Shown one piece after another: positions 1 through 9,080 of a stretch of 64,000 nucleotides of DNA (position 1 is the stretch's first letter; each line of letters opens with the position of its first letter). The stretch comes from AG25 sp035517615 (GTDB taxonomy: Bacteria > Gemmatimonadota > Gemmatimonadetes > Gemmatimonadales > GWC2-71-9). The notes under the pieces were generated by a model. The model was not told where the DNA came from and did not search any database. It saw only the letters and a program-made list of their open reading frames with translations. The DNA lies in NCBI GenBank assembly GCA_035517615.1, contig DATIYM010000018.1:56808-120807 (forward strand), in the 5' to 3' direction. The position numbers and the translations under genes were made by a program.

Positions 1-1933
1 GCGGCAGGTCGGTTTCGAAATTGGCGTACTTGAGCTCCGCGCTGCCCGACTGCCTCGCACCGACCAGCTCTCCCATGCCGCGCTCCTTCAGGTCGAGCTC
101 GGCGATCGCGAACCCATCGGTGGTCCTGGCGAATGCGGTGAGCCGCCCCGTCGCCTCCGGCACATTGGAGAGCAGGATGCAGTGGCTCTGCGCTTCACCG
201 CGGCCGACGCGCCCGCGCAGCTGATGTAGCTGGGCGAGTCCGAAGCGCTCGGCGTGCTCGATCAGCATGACGGACGCGTTCGGAACGTCGATCCCCACCT
301 CGATGACCGTCGTTGCCACAAGAATCTGAATCTGATTGTCGCGGAACTCGCGCATGACACGGTCGCGCTCCTCGGCCGGGAGCCGGCCGTGTACGAGCCC
401 GACCCTGAGCTCGGGAAACGTGCGCTCGAGCCGGCCGGCCATTGTGGTCGCGGCCTTGAGATCGGCCTTCTCGGATTCATCGATCACCGGATAAATGACG
501 TACGCCTGCCGTCCCGCACGGGCTTCAGCGCGGAGGAACTCGTAGATCTTCGCGCGCGCCGCGTCGTCGCGGACCGCCGTTTTGACCGCACCGCGCCCCG
601 GAGGACGCTCGCGGATTTGGGTGACGTCCAGATCCCCGTACAGCGTCAGCGCCAGCGAGCGTGGAATCGGCGTGGCCGTGAGCAGCAGGACATCCGGCGC
701 GTCGCCCTTTTCGACCAGGGCGGCGCGCTGCTCCACGCCGAAGCGGTGCTGCTCGTCGATGACCGCCAGTCCGAGCCGCCCGAACGCCACCTCGTCCTGA
801 ATCAGTGCATGCGTGCCGACCACGATCCGCGAATCGCCCCGAGACAGCCGGTCGCGGGCGGCGATCTTTGCGCCGGCCGAAAGTTTCCCGATCAGGAGAT
901 CGGGCGCAACGCCCAGCGGCTCGAGCAATCGGCCCAACGTGGCGTGGTGCTGCTCCGCGAGCAGCTCGGTCGGCGCCATGAGCGCGGCCTGGTATCCGTT
1001 GTCGAGCGCCAACAGCATGGCAAACAGGGCCACAACGGTCTTGCCCGTTCCCACGTCGCCCATCAACAAGCGGTGCATGCGCTCGGGAGCGGTCATGTCG
1101 GCCGCGATCGCCTCGATCGCGTTCTGCTGATCTCCCGTCAATACGAACGGCAATGATCGCGTGAGTCGCGTTTCGAGGTCATCCGAGTCCTTGCGACGCG
1201 CGAACTGAATGCCGGAACGGCCGCGCTTCGCGAGAAACCGGGCGCGGGCCTGCACCAGCTGCTGGTCGAACAATTCGTCATAGGCGAGGCGGCGGCGCCC
1301 TGCCTCCGCGGCGTCGAGACTCGCGGGCCGGTGCATCGCCTCGAGCGCGCGACCAAGCGGCGGCAATCCCAGCGCCTCGAGGCGCGCGGGGGGATGCGGG
1401 TCCTGCGTCAGTGTGAGCAGCGTATCGAGGTGCTGGTGAACGAGCGCGCGGATCTGCCGGTGCGTGAGCCCTTCGGTGGCCGGGTAGACCGGCAGCACCA
1501 GGCCGCGCTCCGGCTCCTCGCCGTTGTCCGACAACACGAGGAACTCGCGCGGCACGATCTGCCGTCCGTGGTAGTAGCGGACGGGACCGGTCACGAGCAG
1601 CAGCTGCCCGGGAACGATCTGGCGCTCGAGAAATGGCTGTCCCGGCCAGGCGCACTCGAGCACACCGCTCGCATCGCGCAGCACCGCGTGGAATACTCGC
1701 AAACCGCGCCGCGTCGGCAGCACGCCCGTCGATACCACCCGTCCAACGCTCGTCACCTCGTGACCCACCGTCGCGCGGGCCAATGGGGTCAGCGTGGTGG
1801 CGTCGAGATAGCGGTGTGGCGTGTGATACAACAGATCGCCCACGGTCCGAATGCCGAGGCGGGCCAGGGCCTCGGCACGTTTGGGGCCCACGCCCTTCAG
1901 GAATTTGACCGGAGTCGTGATCTCGAGCGGCAT
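1..1933 (-). CDS. recG: ATP-dependent DNA helicase RecG (3' end cut by window edge)
   Basis: RecG is a cytoplasmic superfamily 2 helicase that remodels stalled replication forks and branched recombination intermediates. The frame begins at ATG 1933 and is open for 644 codons to the window edge; the family is usually about 690 residues, so roughly the last 50 are missing. Visible motifs are GVGPKRAEAL near residue 17 (wedge domain), Walker A GDVGTGKT near 292, the RecG-specific DEQHRFGV near 390 and QLRGRVGR near 570. The ATG shares one base with the ftsY stop (TGATG), so the two are probably translationally coupled. Identification is secure. Confidence 0.97.
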   Translation of the reverse strand, partial: MPLEITTPVKFLKGVGPKRAEALARLGIRTVGDLLYHTPHRYLDATTLTPLARATVGHEVTSVGRVVSTGVLPTRRGLRVFHAVLRDASGVLECAWPGQPFLERQIVPGQLLLVTGPVRYYHGRQIVPREFLVLSDNGEEPERGLVLPVYPATEGLTHRQIRALVHQHLDTLLTLTQDPHPPARLEALGLPPLGRALEAMHRPASLDAAEAGRRRLAYDELFDQQLVQARARFLAKRGRSGIQFARRKDSDDLETRLTRSLPFVLTGDQQNAIEAIAADMTAPERMHRLLMGDVGTGKTVVALFAMLLALDNGYQAALMAPTELLAEQHHATLGRLLEPLGVAPDLLIGKLSAGAKIAARDRLSRGDSRIVVGTHALIQDEVAFGRLGLAVIDEQHRFGVEQRAALVEKGDAPDVLLLTATPIPRSLALTLYGDLDVTQIRERPPGRGAVKTAVRDDAARAKIYEFLRAEARAGRQAYVIYPVIDESEKADLKAATTMAGRLERTFPELRVGLVHGRLPAEERDRVMREFRDNQIQILVATTVIEVGIDVPNASVMLIEHAERFGLAQLHQLRGRVGRGEAQSHCILLSNVPEATGRLTAFARTTDGFAIAELDLKERGMGELVGARQSGSAELKYANFETDLP

Positions 1934-2799
1934 CAGGCGCTCATGATGCGGCGCGCATACTGCTCGGGATCGAACGGCTCCAGGTCGCCAAGCGCCTCCC
2001 CGGTGCCGATGAATCGTACGGGAACGCTGACCTCCCGTCGCAAGGCGATCACGCTCCCGCCCTTCGCCGTGCCATCGAGCTTGGTCACGATCAGCCCCGT
2101 GAGGGGAATCGCGGCGGCGAACGTCTTGCCCTGCTGCACGGCATTCTGTCCCGTCGTACCGTCGAGCACGAGCAGCGATTCGTGCGGCGCGCCGCTCGCG
2201 GGATGCGCTTTGTCCGCCACCCGCACGACTTTCTTCAATTCCTCGAGCAGTCGTTCATCGGTGTGGAGCCGGCCGGCCGTGTCGACGAGCACGGTGTCCA
2301 CGCCACGCGCTTTCGCCGCGCTGATCGCATCGAAGGCGACGGCCGCCGGATCGGAGCGTTCTCCCCCGCTCACACATGGGGCGCCGAGCCGGTCAGCCCA
2401 GATGCGCAGCTGATCTACGGCGCCGGGGCGAAATGTATCGGCGGCGGCGAGCAGCGTGGGACGCCCTTCGTCGATGAGACGCCTCGCAAGCTTCGCCACC
2501 GTGGTCGTCTTGCCAACCCCGTTCACGCCGAAAACCAGAATGATCGTCGGGGCGCGATCCGCATGAGCAAGCTCACCCGGCGCGCGTCCTCCCGCCGCTG
2601 TGCCGTCCGTGAGAAGGTCCGCGATGGTGCGCTCGAGCGTTTGCTGCAATTCACCGTCCTTGACGCGCGATAGCCGATCCAGGATTTCGGTCGTGGCCGT
2701 CACGCCGAAATCGGCCTCGAGCAGCAGGCGTTCGGCGGCGTCGCGTTCCGCGAGAGTCGCGCGGCCGAACACGCGGCGCATGCGATCCCACAATGACAT
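1933..2799 (-). CDS. ftsY: Signal recognition particle receptor FtsY
   Basis: FtsY is the SRP receptor GTPase that delivers ribosome-nascent chains to the Sec translocon at the inner membrane. The 288-residue product is an NG domain: GVNGVGKTTT (G1) near residue 94, DTAGR near 175 and TKLDGTAKGG near 240. The long acidic A domain of the E. coli protein is absent. I chose the ATG at 2799 (MSLWDRM) because it overlaps the upstream stop by one base; an in-frame ATG at 2832 would add 11 residues inside the upstream gene. It lies between a VWA-type gene and recG at the end of the division-gene run. Confidence 0.96.
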   Translation of the reverse strand: MSLWDRMRRVFGRATLAERDAAERLLLEADFGVTATTEILDRLSRVKDGELQQTLERTIADLLTDGTAAGGRAPGELAHADRAPTIILVFGVNGVGKTTTVAKLARRLIDEGRPTLLAAADTFRPGAVDQLRIWADRLGAPCVSGGERSDPAAVAFDAISAAKARGVDTVLVDTAGRLHTDERLLEELKKVVRVADKAHPASGAPHESLLVLDGTTGQNAVQQGKTFAAAIPLTGLIVTKLDGTAKGGSVIALRREVSVPVRFIGTGEALGDLEPFDPEQYARRIMSA

Positions 2800-4607
2800 C
2801 AGGGCATTCCCTGGCGCCGTCGCCACGCCCATTCACCCGCGAACGCGCCGAGCGCGAGCGCGAACAACCACCACCGATCGCGCGCGTCCCGCCCCAGGAC
2901 ATCGGTCGCGCCGGCTCCTGGCTGCGCCCGCAGTACGGGTTCGGCGGGGCGCCACTCGTCGGAATAAGTATCGACCGCGATCATGCCCTGCTCTCCGCCC
3001 CCGCCGAGCCGATATCGATAGATACCGGGGGGAAGGACCAGCGCGCTTCGGCCGGCGGCATTCCATCGCAGGGTGTCCTGCCGCGCGGTGTCGCCGTTCG
3101 TCAATGTCGCGACGAGGTCTTCCGGCGTTCCCCAGCCGATCCAGCGCCACCCGAGCGGCATGCCGTTCGGAACGACGAGCGCATCGGGAATGGCGCGGGT
3201 TTCGGCGCCCTTGCGATGCTCGGCCAGGAGCCAGTCCGCAAGCGCGGCAACGAGCGCCCGGTACGCCTCCGCGCTTCTGCCGCCGCGAAACACCCAACGA
3301 TACAATCCCGCCGCGCCGATCTCCGCTCGCCTGGTTCCGCCAACTTCGGAAAGCACCACGGCCGGGCGTGACAACCCGCGCCGCGCGAGGCGCGCCGTCA
3401 GCACGGCCACGCCCCCGCTGTCGACAGCCGGCGCAGCGAGCGAGACCGCCGGCGGCAGCGAGTCCCAGGAGATCCCGCCTAACGCGGGGGCCGCGGGAGA
3501 GATGGGAGGCAGATCGAAGTACCAGTCGCCATCCTGACCGCCGCGCGTGGGCCAGCGCAGCAGCGCGGCACGCGCCGGGAAGTGCCCGAAGTTCGCCGGG
3601 TCACCGCCCTCAACGAGCAGGCGCGCCTGCGAGACCGCTGTGTGCACCTCGGCCTGGGAGACGGGCGTCAGGGACGCGGCATCGATCCAATGCTCGCCGG
3701 TACCCGCACCCGCGGTCCGCGAAAACATTCTGAGCGGCGCGCGCGCGACGTCCGACAGAGTGCGAGCGAGAAAGCGCACATCCCAATCGGGTGGCTCGGC
3801 GAGCACGACGATCGCGGGCGCCGCGCTCACCTCGACCGGGAACAATCGCGCGTCGTCACGAGGTTCGGAATCGTTCACGCCTTCCAGGCGAATCGACAGC
3901 GCATGCCAGCCGGCAGCCGGGAAGCGAGCAGCGGGAAGCGTGAGTTCTGTCGAGACAATCCCGCTGTCGGGGAGCGGGACTCGTTGCGATGCCAGCATCA
4001 TGCGATCGATGGTGGCGGTCAATTTCGCTTCCCGCTTCCCGCTGCCCGCTGCCCGCTGCTCGCTTCCCGCTTCCCGCCTCCCTGCCGTTCCGTAACTCAC
4101 CCTGAGCCGCAGCGTATCGCTCGCCGTGATGCGATTGGGCCCGTCTACGGCCGCGACAAAGGCATCGAAAAACGAGGCTCGCGGAAGCAGGACAATTTTC
4201 GGCAGCCGGAGCAGGTCGGGAGGGATTGCTGCTCGGTCGGTGATCGCGCCGTCGGTGACGATCGCGACGGGACCCCCGCGGCCGGCGGCGGCGCTCAGCG
4301 CGGGCGCAAGCCGGCTGTCGCCTGCGGTCGGTGGCGACGTGTCGAGCGCCGCTCCCGCCGTCTGTCCCGCGATCTCGGTCCCAAACCGCCAGACGACGCC
4401 TCCACGGGCGAGCCGGCGCGCGCTGTCTGCCGCCACGCTCCACGTCGCCCCGTACCCGCGCATGCTGAGCGAGGCATCGAGCAGCACGAGCGGTGGTTCG
4501 CTGGCGGGGAGACGATGGGTGGCGACGGGATTCCACAACAGGAGGATCAGCGCGGCAAGACCGACGACGCGGAGAAGCGCGATCCCGAGCGTCAGCCGGC
4601 CATGCAT
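2799..4607 (-). CDS. VWA-type membrane protein (BatA-like) with heptanucleotide repeat
   Basis: A 602-residue membrane-anchored protein of unknown role. An N-terminal hydrophobic segment (about residues 5-25) is followed by a VWA-like MIDAS motif, DASLSM, starting at D44, and by IVTDGAITD near residue 115. A second hydrophobic segment sits near the C-terminus (about 578-594). This resembles BatA/VWA-domain membrane proteins that use a metal site for protein contacts. ATG 4607 was chosen because MHGRLTLG starts the hydrophobic segment; it overlaps the hisA stop by 16 bases. Residues about 178-194 (GRREAGSEQRAAGSGKREA region) are encoded by seven tandem 7-base units, so copy-number change would shift the frame. 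The molecular function is not known. Confidence 0.72.
   Translation of the reverse strand: MHGRLTLGIALLRVVGLAALILLLWNPVATHRLPASEPPLVLLDASLSMRGYGATWSVAADSARRLARGGVVWRFGTEIAGQTAGAALDTSPPTAGDSRLAPALSAAAGRGGPVAIVTDGAITDRAAIPPDLLRLPKIVLLPRASFFDAFVAAVDGPNRITASDTLRLRVSYGTAGRREAGSEQRAAGSGKREAKLTATIDRMMLASQRVPLPDSGIVSTELTLPAARFPAAGWHALSIRLEGVNDSEPRDDARLFPVEVSAAPAIVVLAEPPDWDVRFLARTLSDVARAPLRMFSRTAGAGTGEHWIDAASLTPVSQAEVHTAVSQARLLVEGGDPANFGHFPARAALLRWPTRGGQDGDWYFDLPPISPAAPALGGISWDSLPPAVSLAAPAVDSGGVAVLTARLARRGLSRPAVVLSEVGGTRRAEIGAAGLYRWVFRGGRSAEAYRALVAALADWLLAEHRKGAETRAIPDALVVPNGMPLGWRWIGWGTPEDLVATLTNGDTARQDTLRWNAAGRSALVLPPGIYRYRLGGGGEQGMIAVDTYSDEWRPAEPVLRAQPGAGATDVLGRDARDRWWLFALALGAFAGEWAWRRRQGMP
3919..3940. 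repeat. Inverted partner of the heptanucleotide array
   Basis: These 22 bases (GGGAAGCG, AGCAGCG, GGAAGCG) are the reverse complement of 4047-4068 in the nearby array with one mismatch. The two copies could form a hairpin with a loop of about 106 bases. On the coding strand this stretch reads as ordinary protein (LPAARFPAAGW region). Confidence 0.85.
4028..4076. repeat. Heptanucleotide tandem repeat, 7 units, inside the VWA-type gene
   Basis: Seven consecutive 7-base units on the plus strand: CTTCCCG twice, CTGCCCG twice, CTGCTCG once, CTTCCCG twice. They fill 49 bases with no spacer. The tract is inside coding sequence of the minus strand, and a change of one unit would alter the reading frame. 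A partner copy in opposite orientation lies about 100 bases away. Confidence 0.93.
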
Positions 4608-5305
4608 TGCAGCGCCTCGACGAGCGTGAACCGGCCCTCGTACAGTGCGCGTCCGACGATGGCGCCCGCGAGACCGGCCGCCCGCACGCCCCGAAGGTCG
4701 TCGAGCGACGACACTCCACCGGATGCAATGACGTCGAGCCCGTATTGCGCCAGCGCGCTCGCCCCCTTCACGTCCGGACCCGTGAGCATGCCGTCGCGCG
4801 CCACGTCGGTGTAGATGACAGTCCGCGCGCCCTGCTTGCGAACGCGCTGCGCGAGATCCGCCGTGGTCAAGTCGAAGACTTCCGTCCATCCTCGCACCGC
4901 CACCTGTCCCGCCTTGGCGTCGATGCCGATGGCCAGCCGCTCGGGGCCGTGCCGGGCAAGCAGCGTATCCACGAGCGCGGGATCCGTGGCGGCTTTGGTA
5001 CCGATCACCACGCGCGTGGCGCCCCAATCGAGCATCTCCTGGATCGCATCTTCGGTGCGCAGGCCGCCGCCGACCTGCACGGGAATGGTCGCGGCGTTGA
5101 GAAAGCGGCGCGCCAGGTCGCGATTGTCGCCGCGACCGAACGCGCGGTCGAGGTCGACAAAGTGCACCCAGCGGGCGCCATCCCGTGCGAACGATCGCGC
5201 GATGGCCAGCGGATCGTCGGCGTAGGCCGTCGCCTGGTCCGCCACCCCTTGCCGCAAGCGCACGACGCGCCCGCCCTGGACGTCGACGGCGGGATAGAGC
5301 TCCAC
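4592..5305 (-). CDS. hisA: HisA, phosphoribosylformimino-AICAR-P isomerase
   Basis: HisA is the TIM-barrel isomerase of histidine biosynthesis that converts ProFAR to PRFAR. The frame has AVDVQGGRVVRL at the N-terminus with the catalytic Asp of beta-strand 1, QVGGGLR near residue 80, YTDVARDGM near 130 with the second catalytic Asp, and IASGGVSS near 170. GTG 5305 was chosen: it puts VELYPAVD at the N-terminus and gives 237 residues, the usual size. An upstream ATG at 5521 would add an unlikely Arg-rich leader overlapping the M23 gene. It sits alone among division genes with no other his gene in view, 13 bases after the M23 stop. Whether it also acts as TrpF (PriA-like) cannot be told. Confidence 0.94.
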   Translation of the reverse strand: MELYPAVDVQGGRVVRLRQGVADQATAYADDPLAIARSFARDGARWVHFVDLDRAFGRGDNRDLARRFLNAATIPVQVGGGLRTEDAIQEMLDWGATRVVIGTKAATDPALVDTLLARHGPERLAIGIDAKAGQVAVRGWTEVFDLTTADLAQRVRKQGARTVIYTDVARDGMLTGPDVKGASALAQYGLDVIASGGVSSLDDLRGVRAAGLAGAIVGRALYEGRFTLVEALQCMAG

Positions 5306-5318
5306 AGTTGTCGGGAAA

Positions 5319-6632
5319 CTAATCGATCGGGGCGCTGGAACTCGACGTGAGAGGCTGGGTCGCGATGGGAATCGGGCCCTCGGGCTCGGCGGTCTCGGCC
5401 GTGCTCGAATCGAGCTCCGTCTGGAGCCGCGAGCGTGCCGAGTCGTACACGGCGCGCAGCGAGCGGGGAATCGCTGAGCCCGTCCCAACGTCCTTGCGTT
5501 GCGGATTGGTGGGGCGGCCATTCACGAGAAACTCATAATGCAGATGAGGGCCCGTGGCCAACCCGGTGGCGCCGACAAAACCAATCGTCTCTCCCTGCTC
5601 CACGCGCTTCCCGGCGTGCAGGCCGTGCGCGAATGCCGACAAATGACCGTAGCGCGTGCGAACCCCGTTGGCATGCCGGATTTCAATCAGATTGCCGTAG
5701 CCATCGTCGCGACCCGCCTCGGTCACGACCCCGTCGGCGGTGGCGCGCACTGGCGTGCCGTAGGGAGCGGCGAAATCGATGCCTTCGTGATTGCGCCAGA
5801 GGTGAAGAATGGGATGGTAGCGAACTCCGAACCCCGACGAAATGCGCCGGAACTGGAGGGGCGCGCGCAGGAAGGCGCGCTTCAATGATCGGCCCTGATC
5901 GTCGTAGTAGGCGCCGCTCTCGCTCACGTCGGGCGTGAAATAGAACGCATAGCTCGGCCTGCGCGCGGCTTCGACCTCGGCCGCGAGCAGCCGGCCGAAC
6001 CGGAGCTCGCCTTCGGGCGATTCGAGGCGCTCGAATAGCACCCGGAAGTGGTCGCCGGGGCGGACGTCACGCGTGAAATCGACCTCCCAGTCGTACACAT
6101 CTGCCAGTGCCCACGCCAGCGAGCGGCGCTCGACGGGCGGCAGCACGGCACCGGAAACGGCGTTGTCGAGGGCGTCGTACAGCGACGTGCTGATCACACC
6201 GTCCACGCGCACCCGGCTGACGGACCACGGGATCGTTTCGGCGGTCTCCGTCCACTGCGCGCCGCTGCGGTCGAGCTGAATGCGCCGCTCGCGCGACACG
6301 CGCACGTTCACCCGGCTCACTTCCGTTTCGGTCTTGAGCCGGCGGAACTGAAATACGACACCGGGCCGGAGCCGGCGTGCCGGCAGATCGCGCGCCGCGG
6401 TCAGAAAACTGGAATAACTCTGGGAGACGATCCCATTGCGCGCCAGCAGGTGTGAAAGTGTCTCGCGCCGGCCGAGCGTGTCGGCGTATTCGACGTACGC
6501 CTCCTGAACCAGGATGGGTTGCGCCGTGAGCGGCTGGCGTCCGGACCACGCTTCGCGCGCGCCCCAGGCGAGTGCTCCGAGGGCGAGCGCTGCAGTGGTG
6601 ATGAAGTGGATCCGGGTGGGGCGACGGTTCAT
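5319..6632 (-). CDS. M23-family murein endopeptidase (MepM-like), membrane anchored
   Basis: Probable periplasmic zinc endopeptidase that cleaves peptidoglycan cross-links or activates amidases at the division site. The 437-residue product has an N-terminal membrane anchor or signal segment (about residues 9-25), a central region as in MepM-type proteins, and a C-terminal LytM domain with the metal motifs NHEGIDFAAP near residue 284 and GPHLHYE near 365. Both zinc motifs are intact, so it is likely catalytic rather than an EnvC/NlpD-type activator. Its ATG shares one base with the ftsZ stop (TAATG), placing it directly in the division operon. Its exact substrate is not known. Confidence 0.9.
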   Translation of the reverse strand: MNRRPTRIHFITTAALALGALAWGAREAWSGRQPLTAQPILVQEAYVEYADTLGRRETLSHLLARNGIVSQSYSSFLTAARDLPARRLRPGVVFQFRRLKTETEVSRVNVRVSRERRIQLDRSGAQWTETAETIPWSVSRVRVDGVISTSLYDALDNAVSGAVLPPVERRSLAWALADVYDWEVDFTRDVRPGDHFRVLFERLESPEGELRFGRLLAAEVEAARRPSYAFYFTPDVSESGAYYDDQGRSLKRAFLRAPLQFRRISSGFGVRYHPILHLWRNHEGIDFAAPYGTPVRATADGVVTEAGRDDGYGNLIEIRHANGVRTRYGHLSAFAHGLHAGKRVEQGETIGFVGATGLATGPHLHYEFLVNGRPTNPQRKDVGTGSAIPRSLRAVYDSARSRLQTELDSSTAETAEPEGPIPIATQPLTSSSSAPID

Positions 6633-7795
6633 TAGTCCAGTTGCCGTCTGATGAAGGTGGGAATCTCGAGCTCATTCACATCGGCCACGGGCGGCTGTGC
6701 GAGTGGTCGTTTGACCGGCGGCTCGACCGGCTTCACCACCCCGGGAGCGGGCGGCGTGCCCGGCCGGGTGATACGCTCCCGGAACGGCAGCACCCCGGCC
6801 GCCGTCGCGCGCAGCGCGGCGTCGGTCGCCGCGTTCTGCTTTTCGAAGCCGGTCGCGATCACCGTGACGCGCAGCTCGCCGTGCATGGCGGGATCGTTTA
6901 CCGTCCCAAAAATGATTTCCGCCTCTTCTCCCGCGGCATCCTTGACGACGTCCGAAATCTGCGTGACCTCGCCGAGGGTGAGATCTTCACCACCGGTGAT
7001 GTTGATCAGCACGCCCGTCGCCCCCGCGATCGACACGTTGTCGAGCAGCGGGCTCGAGATCGCCTGCTGCACCGCTTCCATCGCGCGATTTTCGCCCCGC
7101 CCCGTGCCCGTGCCCATGATCGCGGAGCCGCCGTTCTGCATCACGGTGCGCACGTCCGCGAAGTCTACGTTCACGATGCCGGTGACGGAGATGAGCGAGG
7201 AGATGCCCTGGGTCGCGTGTAACAGCACGTCGTCCGCCTTCTTGAGCGCATCCTGAAACGGTATGCCCTTCCCGACCACGGCAAGCAGCCGCTCGTTCGG
7301 CACGACGACCATCGTATCGACGTGCCGCTTCATTTCCGCGATGCCCATTTCCGCCTGGCGCATCCGCTTGCGGCCCTCGAACAGAAATGGCTTGGTCACG
7401 ATCCCGATGGTCAGCGCGCCCAGATCGCGCGCCGCCTGCGCGATGATCGGCGACGCCCCGGTGCCGGTACCGCCGCCCATCCCGCAGGTGACGAACACGA
7501 GATCGGCGCCCTGCAGTGCATGGAGCACTTCGTCGCGATTTTCTTCGATTGCCTGACGGCCGATTTCGGGCCGGGCACCCGCGCCCAGGCCGCGCGTGAG
7601 CTTCTTGCCAATCTGGACTTTGACGTCGGCCTTGTTGTTGAGCAGCGCCTGCGCGTCGGTGTTGACCGAGATGAATTCGACGCCTGGCAGGCCTTCGTCC
7701 ACCATGCGGTTCAAGGCGTTCCCGCCCCCACCGCCCACGCCGACGACCTTCATACGCGCGTTCTGTGAGACAGTCTCTTCAAGCTCGAAGATCAT
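6632..7795 (-). CDS. ftsZ: Cell division GTPase FtsZ
   Basis: FtsZ is the tubulin-like GTPase that polymerises at midcell to form the Z ring. The signature GMGGGTGTG lies near residue 106, the T7 catalytic loop NVDFADVRTVM near 205, and the C-terminal conserved peptide IPTFIRRQLD, the docking site for FtsA, at the very end. ATG 7795 (MIFELEE) gives 387 residues and has GGGAG six bases upstream; a start further upstream at 7885 would overlap ftsA. A Pro-rich linker precedes the C-terminal peptide. The gene follows ftsA by 19 bases. Confidence 0.98.
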   Translation of the reverse strand: MIFELEETVSQNARMKVVGVGGGGGNALNRMVDEGLPGVEFISVNTDAQALLNNKADVKVQIGKKLTRGLGAGARPEIGRQAIEENRDEVLHALQGADLVFVTCGMGGGTGTGASPIIAQAARDLGALTIGIVTKPFLFEGRKRMRQAEMGIAEMKRHVDTMVVVPNERLLAVVGKGIPFQDALKKADDVLLHATQGISSLISVTGIVNVDFADVRTVMQNGGSAIMGTGTGRGENRAMEAVQQAISSPLLDNVSIAGATGVLINITGGEDLTLGEVTQISDVVKDAAGEEAEIIFGTVNDPAMHGELRVTVIATGFEKQNAATDAALRATAAGVLPFRERITRPGTPPAPGVVKPVEPPVKRPLAQPPVADVNELEIPTFIRRQLD

Positions 7796-7814
7796 GGTGT
7801 CTCCCGGTCCCCGA

Positions 7815-9080
7815 TCAGAAGAAGTCCTGCAACCATCGTTTGAGCGGCCCGAACCACCGATCCACTCCGCCGGCCCCACCGCCACCGGTCACGAGCAAGC
7901 TTCCCGAAGCGCCCTGCACCGCGCGTCGCGCGGCGTACACCACCAGTCCCGCCGGTACCGCGTAGCGCGGCGCCTGCACGCTGTCGACCAGCCCGGCCAG
8001 CCCGTGCTCCGGCGCGCCGGCCCGGACCGGCAGCGCGAACGCCTCGCGCGCCAGCTCGGCCATGCCCGGAAGGTGCGCCGTACCGCCCGTCAACACGACC
8101 CCGGCGGGCAGCTTCCCCGCCCCATATCCCGCGCGCTCGAGCTCCCGCGCCACGAGGTCGAAGATTTCATCCACCCGATGGTGGATGATGTTGGACAACA
8201 GCTCGCGCGAGGCCTGGCGCGCGCCCTGTCCCGGGGTCGACGGCAGCGTCACCATTTCCTCGGCATCGACGAGCGGCGTGTAGGCGACACCGTGGCGTTC
8301 CTTGAGCCGCTCCGCATCCGCCTGTGTCACGCCGAGGACCTGAACGAGATCCGTGGTGACCTGTCCGCCCGCGTATCGGATCGACGCGAGGTGGCGGATC
8401 TTTCCGTCGTGAAAGATCGACACTCCTGTAGACCCACCGCCCACTTCGACCAGAGCTACTCCCAGCTCTTTCTCGTCCTCGGTCAGCACCGCGTACGACG
8501 CCGCCAGCGGTTCGAGCACGAGATCGGCGATACGGTATTTCGCGCGTTCGACGCTCCTGCGCACGTTCTGGGCCGCAGTCTGCGGCACCGTCACGAGATA
8601 CATCTCTACCTCGAGCCGCGTGCCGGTCATTCCGACCGGATCGGAAATCCCGCGCTGCTGGTCGACCACGTACTCCTGCGGGATGTCGTGCAGCAGCTCG
8701 TTGTCACGGCCGATCGACACGGCGCGCGCCACCTCATTCACCCGGGCGACGTCAGCGGCGGTGATCTCCTCCCCCCTGACCGCGACCACACCCGACGAGG
8801 TCCGTGCCGAAACGTGTTCGCCCGCGACGCCGCAGGTGACGGCCTGCACTTTCGCTCCCGCCATCAGCTCGGCGTCGCGGAGCGCCGCGGAAATCGATTG
8901 CGCGGTCTCTTCAATATCGCGCACCATCCCGCGCCGCACACCGCCATTCTTCGCGAGCCCCACACCGAGCACCTTCGCCACCGGCTGTCGGGGAATGTCG
9001 CCCGTGACTTCCGCGATCACGGCGCACGTTTTGGTGCTGCCGAGATCGAGCCCCGCGACCAACCGACGCTCGCGCGTCAT
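7815..9080 (-). CDS. ftsA: Cell division protein FtsA
   Basis: FtsA is an actin-like ATPase that tethers FtsZ to the inner membrane and recruits later division proteins. The 421-residue product starts with GLDLGSTKTCAVIAEV (phosphate 1 loop), has VEVGGGSTGVSIF near residue 210 and VLTGGTAHLPGM near 330, and ends in an amphipathic stretch, VDRWFGPLKRWLQDFF, that fits the membrane-targeting helix. The ATG overlaps the ftsQ stop by four bases. The order ftsQ-ftsA-ftsZ is the classical one. Confidence 0.97.
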   Translation of the reverse strand: MTRERRLVAGLDLGSTKTCAVIAEVTGDIPRQPVAKVLGVGLAKNGGVRRGMVRDIEETAQSISAALRDAELMAGAKVQAVTCGVAGEHVSARTSSGVVAVRGEEITAADVARVNEVARAVSIGRDNELLHDIPQEYVVDQQRGISDPVGMTGTRLEVEMYLVTVPQTAAQNVRRSVERAKYRIADLVLEPLAASYAVLTEDEKELGVALVEVGGGSTGVSIFHDGKIRHLASIRYAGGQVTTDLVQVLGVTQADAERLKERHGVAYTPLVDAEEMVTLPSTPGQGARQASRELLSNIIHHRVDEIFDLVARELERAGYGAGKLPAGVVLTGGTAHLPGMAELAREAFALPVRAGAPEHGLAGLVDSVQAPRYAVPAGLVVYAARRAVQGASGSLLVTGGGGAGGVDRWFGPLKRWLQDFF

